The notes under the pieces are model-generated. The model ran no database searches. It worked only from the letters and a program-made list of their open reading frames with translations, and was not told the DNA's origin. From an uncultured Clostridia bacterium (GTDB taxonomy: Bacteria > Bacillota > Clostridia > Christensenellales > Borkfalkiaceae): a DNA stretch of 64,000 bases. The DNA lies in NCBI GenBank assembly GCA_947625245.1, contig CANQNO010000005.1, positions 34,415 to 98,414 of the forward strand, written 5' to 3'. Position numbers and translations under genes: made by a program. Positions 16,984 through 26,710 of the stretch are shown here, in pieces; the stretch's first letter is position 1; each line of letters starts with the position of its first letter.

Positions 16984-17008
16984 GCGGCGGCGCAAAATGC
17001 GCCGCCGC
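16984..17008. terminator. Bidirectional terminator between B12 operon and collagen-like gene
   Basis: A perfect 11-bp GC stem (GCGGCGGCGCA / TGCGCCGCCGC) with loop AAA, between convergent genes. T-rich flanks lie on either side. Confidence 0.75.
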
Positions 17009-17029
17009 CCTTTATAAAAGTTTGATTTT

Positions 17030-19169
<2,140 letters not shown>

Positions 19170-19284
19170 ACAGTATTACATAATATGCCGCAAAACTTTA
19201 AAGCTGTGTACAAAAAATGCGTCCCGAAGCCGCGAGCTTCGGGGCGCAAATTATTTATTGCACTAATCAATATAGAATTTATTT

Positions 19285-21381
19285 TTACGATAATTTTTCC
19301 AAAAGTTTGAGGTCTATGCCCTTGTCGCCGATTTTGATTATTTCAACCTTTACGGTGTCGCCGATTTTAACCACGTCCTCTACCTTTTCAACACGCTTGT
19401 CCGAAAGTTTGGAAATGTGGATCATACCGTCCTTGCCGGGCGCGAATTCGACGAACGCGCCGAAATTCAATATCCTTACTACCGTTCCCACAAACATATC
19501 GCCGACTTCGGGATCGTGCGCAATGGAAAGTATGATTGCCTTTGCCCTTTCGGCGTTCTCCACGGGACCGGTGCAGGCGATATAGCCGTTGCCGCTGTCG
19601 TCGTCGTTGAATTCTATCTCCGTGCCCGTCTCTTCCATAATCTTCTTTATCACGCAACCCTGCTTGCCGATAACGTCGCCGATTTTTTCGGGGTCGATCT
19701 TAAAGCTGATGATTTTGGGCGCGTAAACGGAGAGCTGTGGAGCGACTTCGGGCACACATTCAAGCATTTTTGAGAGGATAAATTGCCTGCCCTCGTTTGC
19801 CTGATCTATAGCCGTGTGCATTATCTCTTCGGAAATGCCCTTTATTTTTATATCCATCTGGATTGCGGTTATGCCCTTTTGCGTACCCGCAACCTTAAAG
19901 TCCATATCGCCGAGGAAATCTTCCAATCCCTGTATATCGGTAAGAACTTTAAATTCGCCCGTCTCCTGGTTTTTGATAAGACCCATTGCAACGCCCGCAA
20001 CGGGAGCTTTTATGGGTACGCCCGCGTCCATAAGCGCCATTGTGGAGCCGCAGACCGAAGCCATGGAAGAAGAGCCGTTGGACGAAAGAATATCGTTTAC
20101 CACCCTTATGGCATAGGGGAAAGATTCCTCGTCGGGAAGCACGGGAATAAGTGCGCGTTCGGCGAGTGCGCCGTGACCTATTTCGCGCCTGCCGGGAGAG
20201 CGCAAAGCCTTTGCTTCGCCCGTGCAGTAGCCGGGGAAATTATATTGGTGCATGTAGCGTTTTGCCGTCTCTTCGTCAAGCCCTTCCAGCTTTTGCGCTT
20301 CCACGAGCATACCCAAAGTACAGCTTGTGAGCGTTTGGGTTTGTCCGCGGGTGAATACCGCAGAACCGTGTACGCGGGGCAGAACGTGACGTTCGCACCA
20401 GATGGGGCGTATGTCTTTTAAACCTCTGCCGTCGGGGCGGATGCCCTTGTCGAATATCTTTGCGCGTACCTTTTCTTTGGTAAGATAGTAAAGGCTGTCC
20501 TTTATCTCGCGCGAGCCGTCGGGATATTTTTCGGCAAAGTGCTCCAAAACGTCCTTTTCGACCTCTTCCTGCCTGTTTTCCCTTTCCTGCCTGTCGAAGG
20601 TGTCGATTGCCCAGTCGATCTTTTCGGAAGCGTATTTTCTGACTTCCGCGTCAAGCTCTTCGGGAATATGATAGAGCTCCATTTCGAGTTTGGGCTTGCC
20701 CACCGCGGGTACTATTTCGTTTTCGATGAATTCGCAGATTTTTTTGATTTCTTTGTGACCGAACATTATGGCGCCGACCATTTCCTCGTTGGAAACTTCG
20801 TTTGCGCCCGCCTCTATCATTAAGATGGCGTCCTTTGTGCCGGCAAGGTTTAAATGAATTGTGCTCTTTTGTCTCTGTTCGAGGTCGGGGTTAATTACAT
20901 ACTTGCCGTCCACAAGCCCTACTACTACCGAGCCCGTGGGACCCGCCCAGGGGATATCCGAAATGGCTATCGCCACAGAAGAGCCTATCATTGCGAGAGG
21001 CTCGGGGGATATGTCGGGTTCTACCGAAAGAGCTTGCGCCGTTACAACAACGTCGTTATAAAGCCCTTTGGGGAAGAGAGGGCGCAAAGGTCTGTCTATA
21101 AGCCTTGCGGTTAAAATCGCCTTGTCGCTCGCCCTGCCCTCGCGCTTTTTGAAACCGCCGGGGATTTTGCCCACGGCATACATCTTTTCGTCGTAATCTA
21201 CCTGCAAAGGAAAGAAATCCATACCTTCGCGGGGTGCGGGAGACATACATACCGAAACAAGCACCACGGTTTCGCCGCAGCGTACCACGCACGAACCGTT
21301 GGTCTGTTCGGCGTATTTGCCCGTTTCGATTGTTACCTTTCTGCCCCCTATTTCAGTTGTGAATTGTTTGAAATTTAACAT
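19285..21381 (-). CDS. pnp: Polynucleotide phosphorylase
   Basis: 698 residues, normal family length. It has two RNase PH domains, a central helical domain, a KH domain (about 555-615, GKQGCVIKKIMEETG) and a C-terminal S1 domain (GDMFVGTVVRILNFGAFVEF). It degrades RNA phosphorolytically from the 3' end and adds heteropolymeric tails. An AAGGAG site precedes ATG. It lies about 100 bp after rpsO in the same direction, the classic rpsO-pnp order. Confidence 0.97.
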   Translation of the reverse strand: MLNFKQFTTEIGGRKVTIETGKYAEQTNGSCVVRCGETVVLVSVCMSPAPREGMDFFPLQVDYDEKMYAVGKIPGGFKKREGRASDKAILTARLIDRPLRPLFPKGLYNDVVVTAQALSVEPDISPEPLAMIGSSVAIAISDIPWAGPTGSVVVGLVDGKYVINPDLEQRQKSTIHLNLAGTKDAILMIEAGANEVSNEEMVGAIMFGHKEIKKICEFIENEIVPAVGKPKLEMELYHIPEELDAEVRKYASEKIDWAIDTFDRQERENRQEEVEKDVLEHFAEKYPDGSREIKDSLYYLTKEKVRAKIFDKGIRPDGRGLKDIRPIWCERHVLPRVHGSAVFTRGQTQTLTSCTLGMLVEAQKLEGLDEETAKRYMHQYNFPGYCTGEAKALRSPGRREIGHGALAERALIPVLPDEESFPYAIRVVNDILSSNGSSSMASVCGSTMALMDAGVPIKAPVAGVAMGLIKNQETGEFKVLTDIQGLEDFLGDMDFKVAGTQKGITAIQMDIKIKGISEEIMHTAIDQANEGRQFILSKMLECVPEVAPQLSVYAPKIISFKIDPEKIGDVIGKQGCVIKKIMEETGTEIEFNDDDSGNGYIACTGPVENAERAKAIILSIAHDPEVGDMFVGTVVRILNFGAFVEFAPGKDGMIHISKLSDKRVEKVEDVVKIGDTVKVEIIKIGDKGIDLKLLEKLS

Positions 21382-21432
21382 TTACCTTACTCCTTTTCTG
21401 TTCTTGCGTCTGCGGCGCCCGCCGCAAACTTA

Positions 21433-21463
21433 TGAAAAATGAGCGGAATTTTACACCCCGCTC
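21433..21463 (-). terminator. Hairpin between rpsO and pnp
   Basis: On the minus strand GAGCGG pairs with CCGCTC around an 11-nt loop and is followed by ATTTTTC. It probably gives partial termination between rpsO and pnp. Confidence 0.6.
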
Positions 21464-21479
21464 AATTTCTTTTTAAAAT

Positions 21480-21734
21480 TTACTTTCTGAGACCGAGCGC
21501 CGCTACGATCGCACGGTATCTTTCGATATCCTTGCTCTTGAGATATTCCAAAAGACCACGGCGGCGGCCAACCATTTTTAAAAGACCGCGGCGGGAGTGG
21601 TTGTCGTGAATATGCTCTTTAAGATGCTCGTTAAGGTGGTTGATCCTCTCTGTCAAAAGCGCAATCTGCACTTCGGGAGAACCCGTATCACCTTCCTTTA
21701 AAGCATACTTTGCAATGATTTCGGACTTTTCCAT
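21480..21734 (-). CDS. rpsO: 30S ribosomal protein S15
   Basis: 84 residues with the canonical S15 pattern ([40 protein letters not shown]). It binds 16S rRNA in the central domain of the 30S subunit. A strong AGGAGG site lies 8 nt before ATG. A leader of about 75 nt separates promoter and start and could host S15 autoregulation, but no pseudoknot was verified. Confidence 0.98.
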   Translation of the reverse strand: MEKSEIIAKYALKEGDTGSPEVQIALLTERINHLNEHLKEHIHDNHSRRGLLKMVGRRRGLLEYLKSKDIERYRAIVAALGLRK

Positions 21735-21818
21735 TTAATTTATCCTCCTATGGAAATATTTGCGAAAACCAGGACGGGCGTTGAGTATTCGCACCGCTTA
21801 GTAACCGTAACGCAGATT

Positions 21819-21847
21819 ATTTTACCATAGAATAAATTAAATTGCAA
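21819..21847 (-). promoter_or_regulatory. Sigma-A promoter of rpsO-pnp
   Basis: -35 TTGCAA (21842-21847) and -10 TAAAAT (21819-21824) with a 17-bp spacer. Confidence 0.7.
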
Positions 21848-21886
21848 ACGATTTGCAGGAAAAATTTTACTCTTTTGGCGACAAAC

Positions 21887-22858
21887 TTATAGTTTTGCCG
21901 CCGATTTTACTTCTTCGGGAAGAGTAACCTGTATCTCGTCATACGAAAAATTATAGGTAATCTCATCAGGAAGCATATCTAAAGCATCACTGATTTCGGA
22001 TAATTTGGATAAGTAGTCGCACGTTAATGTTTTGATTTTACCGTTTTCGAATATAAATTTAAAACTAACCTCTAATGTACTTTCTTCCGGACTGGTAATT
22101 GCCAAAGAGGACCCGGCAGGAAAGCTGTCATTTATATCCGAAATGTTATAAATTACTTTTATGGAATACGATTTGTCCGTTTCGTCGAATATAAGCTCGC
22201 CATACAAGTCACTCATATATTTATATTCGCTGTTTTCGTCGGTTTTGCAGGGGAGAATTATAATAGCTAAATCGCAGTTTCTCCCAGACCTTAAAGCTTT
22301 TTCCGCAAGTGCCGCGGTGTCGAAATTTATTTTATTCCCTATACCCCATGGAAGCGTTATAGGTCCGTCGCCCATATCAACTTCACCGGAAGCGTATGTG
22401 GATAAACTTTTTTCTCCTGCATCTGCAACAAGATACGATTTCTGTTTATTAGTAATAACAACTTCATTATTCGAGTTTTTTGTTTCTGCATATACTTCTG
22501 AATACACAATTTTATTTTTTCCGTCAAAGACATATTTATCTTTTACAGCTTGCGTATAACCTTTATACTCTTCCGGTATATCTTTTACCGGTTTACCATC
22601 CTCATATTCATATTCGAATTGCCAATAATCTTCGGTAGAAAAAACAGAAAGCGCATTTTTGAATTGCTGTTCGGATATTTTTTCAATGCCGCCGCTTTGC
22701 TCTATGTTTGAATTGCCGCTATTACTGTTGCCGCTTTGCTCTATGTTCGAATTGCCGCTATTGTTGCCGCTTTTGCCGTCGCTGCATGCCGCAAGCGCGG
22801 AAAAGCAAGTTGCGGTTATCGCCGCACCCGTTAAAATTGCCAAAAGTTTCTTTTTCAT
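21887..22858 (-). CDS. Secreted lipoprotein of unknown function (XRE module 2)
   Basis: 323 residues. A type II signal peptide with lipobox LAAC (Cys at about 25) is followed by a short Asn/Ser/Gly repeat linker (GNSNIEQSG repeated). The globular part of about 280 residues has alternating strands, including a tail with EITYNFSYDEIQVTLPEEVK, and resembles lipoprotein beta-folds used for ligand binding, but no family is recognised. GAGGTG precedes ATG. It is divergent from an XRE regulator across an operator-rich region. Confidence 0.75.
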   Translation of the reverse strand: MKKKLLAILTGAAITATCFSALAACSDGKSGNNSGNSNIEQSGNSNSGNSNIEQSGGIEKISEQQFKNALSVFSTEDYWQFEYEYEDGKPVKDIPEEYKGYTQAVKDKYVFDGKNKIVYSEVYAETKNSNNEVVITNKQKSYLVADAGEKSLSTYASGEVDMGDGPITLPWGIGNKINFDTAALAEKALRSGRNCDLAIIILPCKTDENSEYKYMSDLYGELIFDETDKSYSIKVIYNISDINDSFPAGSSLAITSPEESTLEVSFKFIFENGKIKTLTCDYLSKLSEISDALDMLPDEITYNFSYDEIQVTLPEEVKSAAKL

Positions 22859-22878
22859 TTTTTACACCTCGTTAAAAT

Positions 22879-22960
22879 TAGTTTCTATTTTGGTAACTAC
22901 AAATCATTATAATTACAATTTTAGTAATTGTCAATAATTTAGTTACTATTTTTGATACTA
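22879..22960. promoter_or_regulatory. Lipoprotein promoter with three 21-bp operator copies (XRE module 2)
   Basis: On the minus strand TTGACA (22929-22934), a 17-bp spacer and TATAAT (22906-22911). Three 21-bp imperfect palindromes, ends TAGT...ACTA in the two outer copies, lie at 22879-22899, 22910-22930 and 22940-22960. Outer copies share 17 of 21 bases; the middle one, in the promoter spacer, shares 15 of 21. Start-to-start spacing is 31 and 30 bp, about three helical turns, as for cooperative binding. Confidence 0.75.
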
Positions 22961-22977
22961 TTTTTTTGAGGTTGAAA

Positions 22978-23208
22978 GTGAACTTATTTGTTCCGAGATT
23001 AAAAGAGCTTATATCCGAAAGCGGCAAAATGCAAAAGGATATTTGTATGGATTTGGGCATACCGAAGCAAAAATTGACGCGTTGGAAAACGGGCTACAAC
23101 GAGCCGAGCATCGACGAAATTATTATGCTTGCCACGTACTTTAACGTAACCGCGGACTATCTTTTGGGGCTTGAGGACGAGACGGGCGCAAAAAATCAAA
23201 ATACTTAA
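22978..23208 (+). CDS. XRE-family transcriptional regulator (module 2)
   Basis: 76 residues from a GTG preceded by TGAGG at 6 nt; an upstream in-frame TTG overlaps that site and is less likely. A Cro/C1 helix-turn-helix (MQKDICMDLGIPKQKLTRWK) is followed by the typical end TADYLLGLEDETG. There is little beyond the DNA-binding domain, so any signal is probably sensed through dimerisation or a partner. It is divergent from the lipoprotein it likely represses. Confidence 0.85.
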   Translation: MNLFVPRLKELISESGKMQKDICMDLGIPKQKLTRWKTGYNEPSIDEIIMLATYFNVTADYLLGLEDETGAKNQNT

Positions 23209-23211
23209 AAA

Positions 23212-23236
23212 AACACGGCGGCGCCGTGTTTTTTTA
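23212..23236 (+). terminator. Terminator of XRE gene 2
   Basis: Stem AACACGGC / GCCGTGTT with loop GGC, followed by a T run. Its core is identical to the terminator of XRE gene 3. Confidence 0.85.
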
Positions 23237-23241
23237 TTATG

Positions 23242-23267
23242 ATTTGAAAAACTCAATACGTTTGGGG
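23242..23267 (-). pseudogene. Displaced copy of the hemZ 3' end
   Basis: 26 nt identical to 24750-24775, the last codons of hemZ (PKRIEFFK). Read on the minus strand and extended upstream it gives RQIVRRPKRIEFFKS then stop, resembling but not equal to the hemZ terminus (HQQIIPKRIEFFK). It therefore looks like a fragment of a diverged hemZ allele. It follows the same terminator hairpin that precedes hemZ. Confidence 0.6.
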
Positions 23268-23301
23268 CGGCGGACAATTTGCCTGCCGCGATTTTTTAAA
23301 T

Positions 23302-24411
23302 TTAATTATTATAGATAATTTCACAGCCGGAACTTCCGTCCGAACCTGCGGCGCCTGCCTTTCCCGTTTTGCCGCCCGTCGCGCCGCTGCCGCCTTTGCC
23401 GCCCTTACCGCCGAGTCCGCCCGAAACGGAAACCTCGCAATCCGCCGAATAAACTATTACACTAACTAAATTTTCGCCTTTAATGCCGTTCCCTCCGTTT
23501 CCGCCTTTACCGCCTTTGCCGCCGTCTCCGAAACTTTTTGCACTGCTGCCTTTACCGCCGTCGCCACCTTCCCCGCCTTTGATTTCAAGGATCTTAGCGT
23601 TGACTTCTATGGTACATACTCCGTTGACGACCATTGCACTTGCACCCTCAGCGCCCGTTTTGCCCGAATTGCCGTTGCCTGCCAAACCCGCTTCCGCTCC
23701 CGTTGCGCCGTTAGCCGCTTTACCCGTAACGCAAAAACTGCATTTTTCGCCCGCCATAGCTATATTAACGTTGATATTTTTGGTTTCCGAAACAAAAATG
23801 CTTCTGTCGGATTCTATTCTGACGTCTTCAAAGCGTACAGAAAGGTCGGTCATGCGTGATTCAGCCACAATTTGCAGGTTGAAATATGGGTCGCCTTTTG
23901 TTTCACCGACAAAACGCAGAGAAAGCACACGCCGAGGTATTACGATTGAATATTCGTTGCAACTGTACGTTCCTGCGCGTAAATTAACTTCCAAGCGGTT
24001 GGACGCTCCGTCGTAGGTAAGCGTTTTTCCGTCTTCCCGACAATCGCTTCTGAATAAATCAAAGTTTCCGTAAGAACCGTAAATTGTGTTGCTTTCGCCC
24101 TCTGCGGGACGTTCTTCAAAGTATTGCATTTCACGAAAATCGCATTTTGTACATGCGCGATATTGTCTGTCGCTTTCGATTATCCAATCTCCGAATTTAT
24201 GCCCCGTCGCAGGAACGACCTCTTGCGCGACAATGATTTGGTTACACTCCGAACAATGGGAACCGGCTGTAAGCCCGTCCTCAATGCAGGTTGCGGCAAC
24301 CGCAGCGTCCTCTACCACCGTGTGTTTATGAAACCATTTACTGCAAGCCGAAAATCCCGCGCAAACGGTAATCATAGCCAAAACAATCAAACTAATCGTA
24401 ATTTTTTTCAT
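23302..24411 (-). CDS. Glycine-rich secreted lipoprotein with Cys-pair repeats (XRE module 3)
   Basis: 369 residues. Lipobox FSAC (Cys at about 23). Residues about 30-95 contain Cys-x2-Cys motifs and a VVPATGHKFGDW phrase, common in repeat regions of Firmicute surface proteins. The middle (about 100-240) is beta-rich, with strands like those of right-handed parallel helices. The rest has extended Gly-rich collagen-like runs (GGEGGDGGKG, GGKGGKGGSG) separated by beta segments. Probably a surface or matrix structural protein. It is divergent from an XRE regulator. Confidence 0.7.
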   Translation of the reverse strand: MKKITISLIVLAMITVCAGFSACSKWFHKHTVVEDAAVAATCIEDGLTAGSHCSECNQIIVAQEVVPATGHKFGDWIIESDRQYRACTKCDFREMQYFEERPAEGESNTIYGSYGNFDLFRSDCREDGKTLTYDGASNRLEVNLRAGTYSCNEYSIVIPRRVLSLRFVGETKGDPYFNLQIVAESRMTDLSVRFEDVRIESDRSIFVSETKNINVNIAMAGEKCSFCVTGKAANGATGAEAGLAGNGNSGKTGAEGASAMVVNGVCTIEVNAKILEIKGGEGGDGGKGSSAKSFGDGGKGGKGGNGGNGIKGENLVSVIVYSADCEVSVSGGLGGKGGKGGSGATGGKTGKAGAAGSDGSSGCEIIYNN

Positions 24412-24431
24412 AACTTTCCCCTTTTTTTCTC

Positions 24432-24482
24432 ATTATAACTAACCAACGGTTAGAAGTCAAGAAAAAACTAACCAATAGTTAT
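24432..24482. promoter_or_regulatory. Lipoprotein promoter with two operator boxes (XRE module 3)
   Basis: On the minus strand TTGACT (24455-24460), a 17-bp spacer and TATAAT (24432-24437). The spacer contains the perfect palindrome CTAACCAACGGTTAG (24439-24453). A second box, CTAACCAATAGTTAT (24468-24482), lies 29 bp away upstream of -35. The layout matches the other two XRE/lipoprotein modules. Confidence 0.75.
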
Positions 24483-24508
24483 ATTTTTTTATAACAGAGG
24501 AAAAATAT

Positions 24509-24718
24509 ATGACGGAAATGATTAAAGAAAGACTGAGGGAAGAAATTAAGGCGAGCGGGCTTACGACTGTTGAAATTGCTAAAAAAATAGGCGTATCCCC
24601 CGAAATGGTCACGCAATATATGACTACCAAAAAACTTCCGAAACTTGATACGTTTGCAAGGCTGTGCAAAGAGCTTGACCTTTCATCCGACTATATACTC
24701 GGATTAAAAAACGATTAA
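24509..24718 (+). CDS. XRE-family transcriptional regulator (module 3)
   Basis: 69 residues. A Cro/C1 helix-turn-helix (LTTVEIAKKIGVSPEMVTQY) is followed by SSDYILGLKND. AGAGG lies 8 nt before ATG. It is a minimal DNA-binding protein divergent from the glycine-rich lipoprotein gene and ends at a terminator that abuts the convergent hemZ gene. Confidence 0.85.
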   Translation: MTEMIKERLREEIKASGLTTVEIAKKIGVSPEMVTQYMTTKKLPKLDTFARLCKELDLSSDYILGLKND

Positions 24719-24724
24719 AATAAA

Positions 24725-24749
24725 AACACGGCGGCGCCGTGTTTTTTTT
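24725..24749. terminator. Shared terminator of XRE gene 3 and hemZ
   Basis: Stem AACACGGC / GCCGTGTT, loop GGC, with T tracts on both strands, between convergent genes. Confidence 0.85.
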
Positions 24750-26106
24750 ATTTGAAAAACTCAATACGTTTGGGGATTATTTGTTGGTGTTTGGAAATGT
24801 AAGTGGGTATGTCTTTGGGTGCGTCGAGGCGCTCTATGCGCTCTCCCCCGCCGAAAACCCGCTTTGAGACAGCCCCCGCGCCTACGGCTATGTTGTCGCC
24901 CAACTCTTCCATGACGTCAATATTATAGACGCATGCCTTGCCCGGTTTGCACCAGCCCACGTTTTCCAGCCCTCCCGCCTGATATTTTTGGCGGTAGAGA
25001 TAGTATGGAAGATACCCCGCCGCGGAAAGTTTTGCACGCGAAAGGGCTATCATATCCGCAATTCCCTCCACGTGCAGGCGTTTTACGCTCTCTTTGAGCT
25101 TCGCGCCCGACTTTAAAGACAGGGTGTGAACGGTTATGTTTGCGGGGTTTAGCGAAACAGCCTTTTCGATAGATTTTTCAAAATCTTCCGTCTGCTCTCC
25201 GGCAAGCCCCGCTATTAGGTCAATATTTATGTCAAAGCCGTATTTTTCAGCCATTTCGTAAGCCGCGATAGTTTGGGCGGCGGTGTGCTTTCTGCCTATG
25301 GCGGTAAGCGTTTGGTCGTTGAAAGACTGCGGGTTTACGCATATCCTGTTTACGCCGTACCGCTTTGACAGGGCAAGCTTTTCTTCGGTGAATACGTCGG
25401 GTCTGCCCGCTTCCACGGTATACTCTAAATTTCCCTTAACAACATCGTTGATTGCGGCATATATGCGCTCCAATTGCCCGCAATCCAGCACGAAAGGGGT
25501 GCCGCCGCCCACGTAAACCGATCGGACGGAGCCGGCGATATTTTTAACGCTTTTTATCTCTTCTGCAAGGCAGGTTACGTAATTTTCGACGTATTGGCGG
25601 GTCTTTTCGATGGGCGCGGTGATAAAGGAACAGTAATCGCACTTAGAGGGGCAGAAAGGAAGGCTTACGTACAGCGACTTTCCGCCGCCGCGGTAGGGCT
25701 TTTGGACCTGCGTTATGGTCTTTACAAGCTGTATATTCTCCTCCGACACGCACAGGGTTTTAAAGGTTTTTTCAAAATCCCTGCCGCACTCCCCTTCGAG
25801 TAAAGCCATTTTTACGGGGCGTATGCCCGTGAGCGCGCCCCAGGGCAGGTTTTTGCCCGTGGCGGCGGATAAAACTTTATAAAAAGCGAGCTTGCAAAAA
25901 CGCTTTGCAAACCGCTTGTATTCAAGGTCGTCCGCGGGGTCGAATTCGTCCTCGAAATCGTAAAATGACGACCTGTATTCGATTACGTTTAAAAACTTGC
26001 CCGACGAATAGGAAAAATAATGGGTGAACTCCTCTTCTTCCGAACCGAAAGCGCGGAGCACGTCCATTATTTCGGGGCGCAGAAATTCGCTGTTTGTATT
26101 TAACAT
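24748..26106 (-). CDS. hemZ: Radical SAM coproporphyrinogen dehydrogenase-like HemZ
   Basis: 452 residues. Radical-SAM motif CPSKCDYC supplies the 4Fe-4S cysteines (152, 156, 159). The N-terminal extension (NLPWGALTGIRPVKM) and C-terminal HemW-type region fit the HemZ branch of oxygen-independent coproporphyrinogen oxidase-like proteins. Other anaerobic heme-pathway genes are not visible here, so the true substrate is uncertain. It is the last gene of recJ-rel-MBL-hemZ. Confidence 0.88.
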   Translation of the reverse strand: MLNTNSEFLRPEIMDVLRAFGSEEEEFTHYFSYSSGKFLNVIEYRSSFYDFEDEFDPADDLEYKRFAKRFCKLAFYKVLSAATGKNLPWGALTGIRPVKMALLEGECGRDFEKTFKTLCVSEENIQLVKTITQVQKPYRGGGKSLYVSLPFCPSKCDYCSFITAPIEKTRQYVENYVTCLAEEIKSVKNIAGSVRSVYVGGGTPFVLDCGQLERIYAAINDVVKGNLEYTVEAGRPDVFTEEKLALSKRYGVNRICVNPQSFNDQTLTAIGRKHTAAQTIAAYEMAEKYGFDINIDLIAGLAGEQTEDFEKSIEKAVSLNPANITVHTLSLKSGAKLKESVKRLHVEGIADMIALSRAKLSAAGYLPYYLYRQKYQAGGLENVGWCKPGKACVYNIDVMEELGDNIAVGAGAVSKRVFGGGERIERLDAPKDIPTYISKHQQIIPKRIEFFK

Positions 26107-26107
26107 A

Positions 26108-26710
26108 TCAACTTAAAAACGGGTTGTAGCGGCGTTCGTAATTTAATGAGGTATCTTCGCCGTGCCCCGGATAAATTTTATGATCCCCGTCGAGCGTTGC
26201 AAGCTTTTTAAGGCTTTTTGCAAGCTCTCCGCCACTGCCCGTGGGCAGGTCGGTTCTTCCTACGCTCCGCCTGAAAAGGGTGTCGCCCGAAAATATGCCG
26301 CCGCGCGTTATATAGCACATGCTGCCCGCGGTGTGACCCGGGGTGGAAAGAGCCGTAAATTCTATGCCCGCAAGGGTGAATTTTTCGCCGTCGGTAAGCG
26401 TACGGGAAATTTTAAAGTCGGGTATGGGTATTTCGGGGCAGATGCTCCTGTTTTGCAGGGAAAAGATAAACTCCTCTTCCCCTTTCCCGCAGAAAATTTC
26501 GGCGCCGCGCGCACAGAGTTCGCCGCATGCGCCCACGTGGTCGAAATGCCCGTGGGTGAGCAGAACGTATTTGCAAATAAGCTTGTTCTGTTTCAGAATT
26601 TCGGATATGCGGAGTTCGGACGGGTCTATTACGACCGCCGTCTCGTTGTCTTCGGTAAGAATATAGGAGTTGCTTGCAAAATTGAGCGGCAAGACTTTTA
26701 TAACTTTCAT
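26108..26710 (-). CDS. Metallo-beta-lactamase-fold hydrolase (glyoxalase II-like)
   Basis: 200 residues. Zinc motif HGHFDHVG (HxHxDH), PGHTAGSM, SGDTLF and a C-terminal GHGEDTS give the full set of metal ligands of the glyoxalase II-like family. Substrate unknown; members cleave thioesters or related bonds. Its ATG overlaps the rel stop by 1 nt and hemZ follows 1 bp after its stop, so it is part of the operon. Confidence 0.85.
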   Translation of the reverse strand: MKVIKVLPLNFASNSYILTEDNETAVVIDPSELRISEILKQNKLICKYVLLTHGHFDHVGACGELCARGAEIFCGKGEEEFIFSLQNRSICPEIPIPDFKISRTLTDGEKFTLAGIEFTALSTPGHTAGSMCYITRGGIFSGDTLFRRSVGRTDLPTGSGGELAKSLKKLATLDGDHKIYPGHGEDTSLNYERRYNPFLS

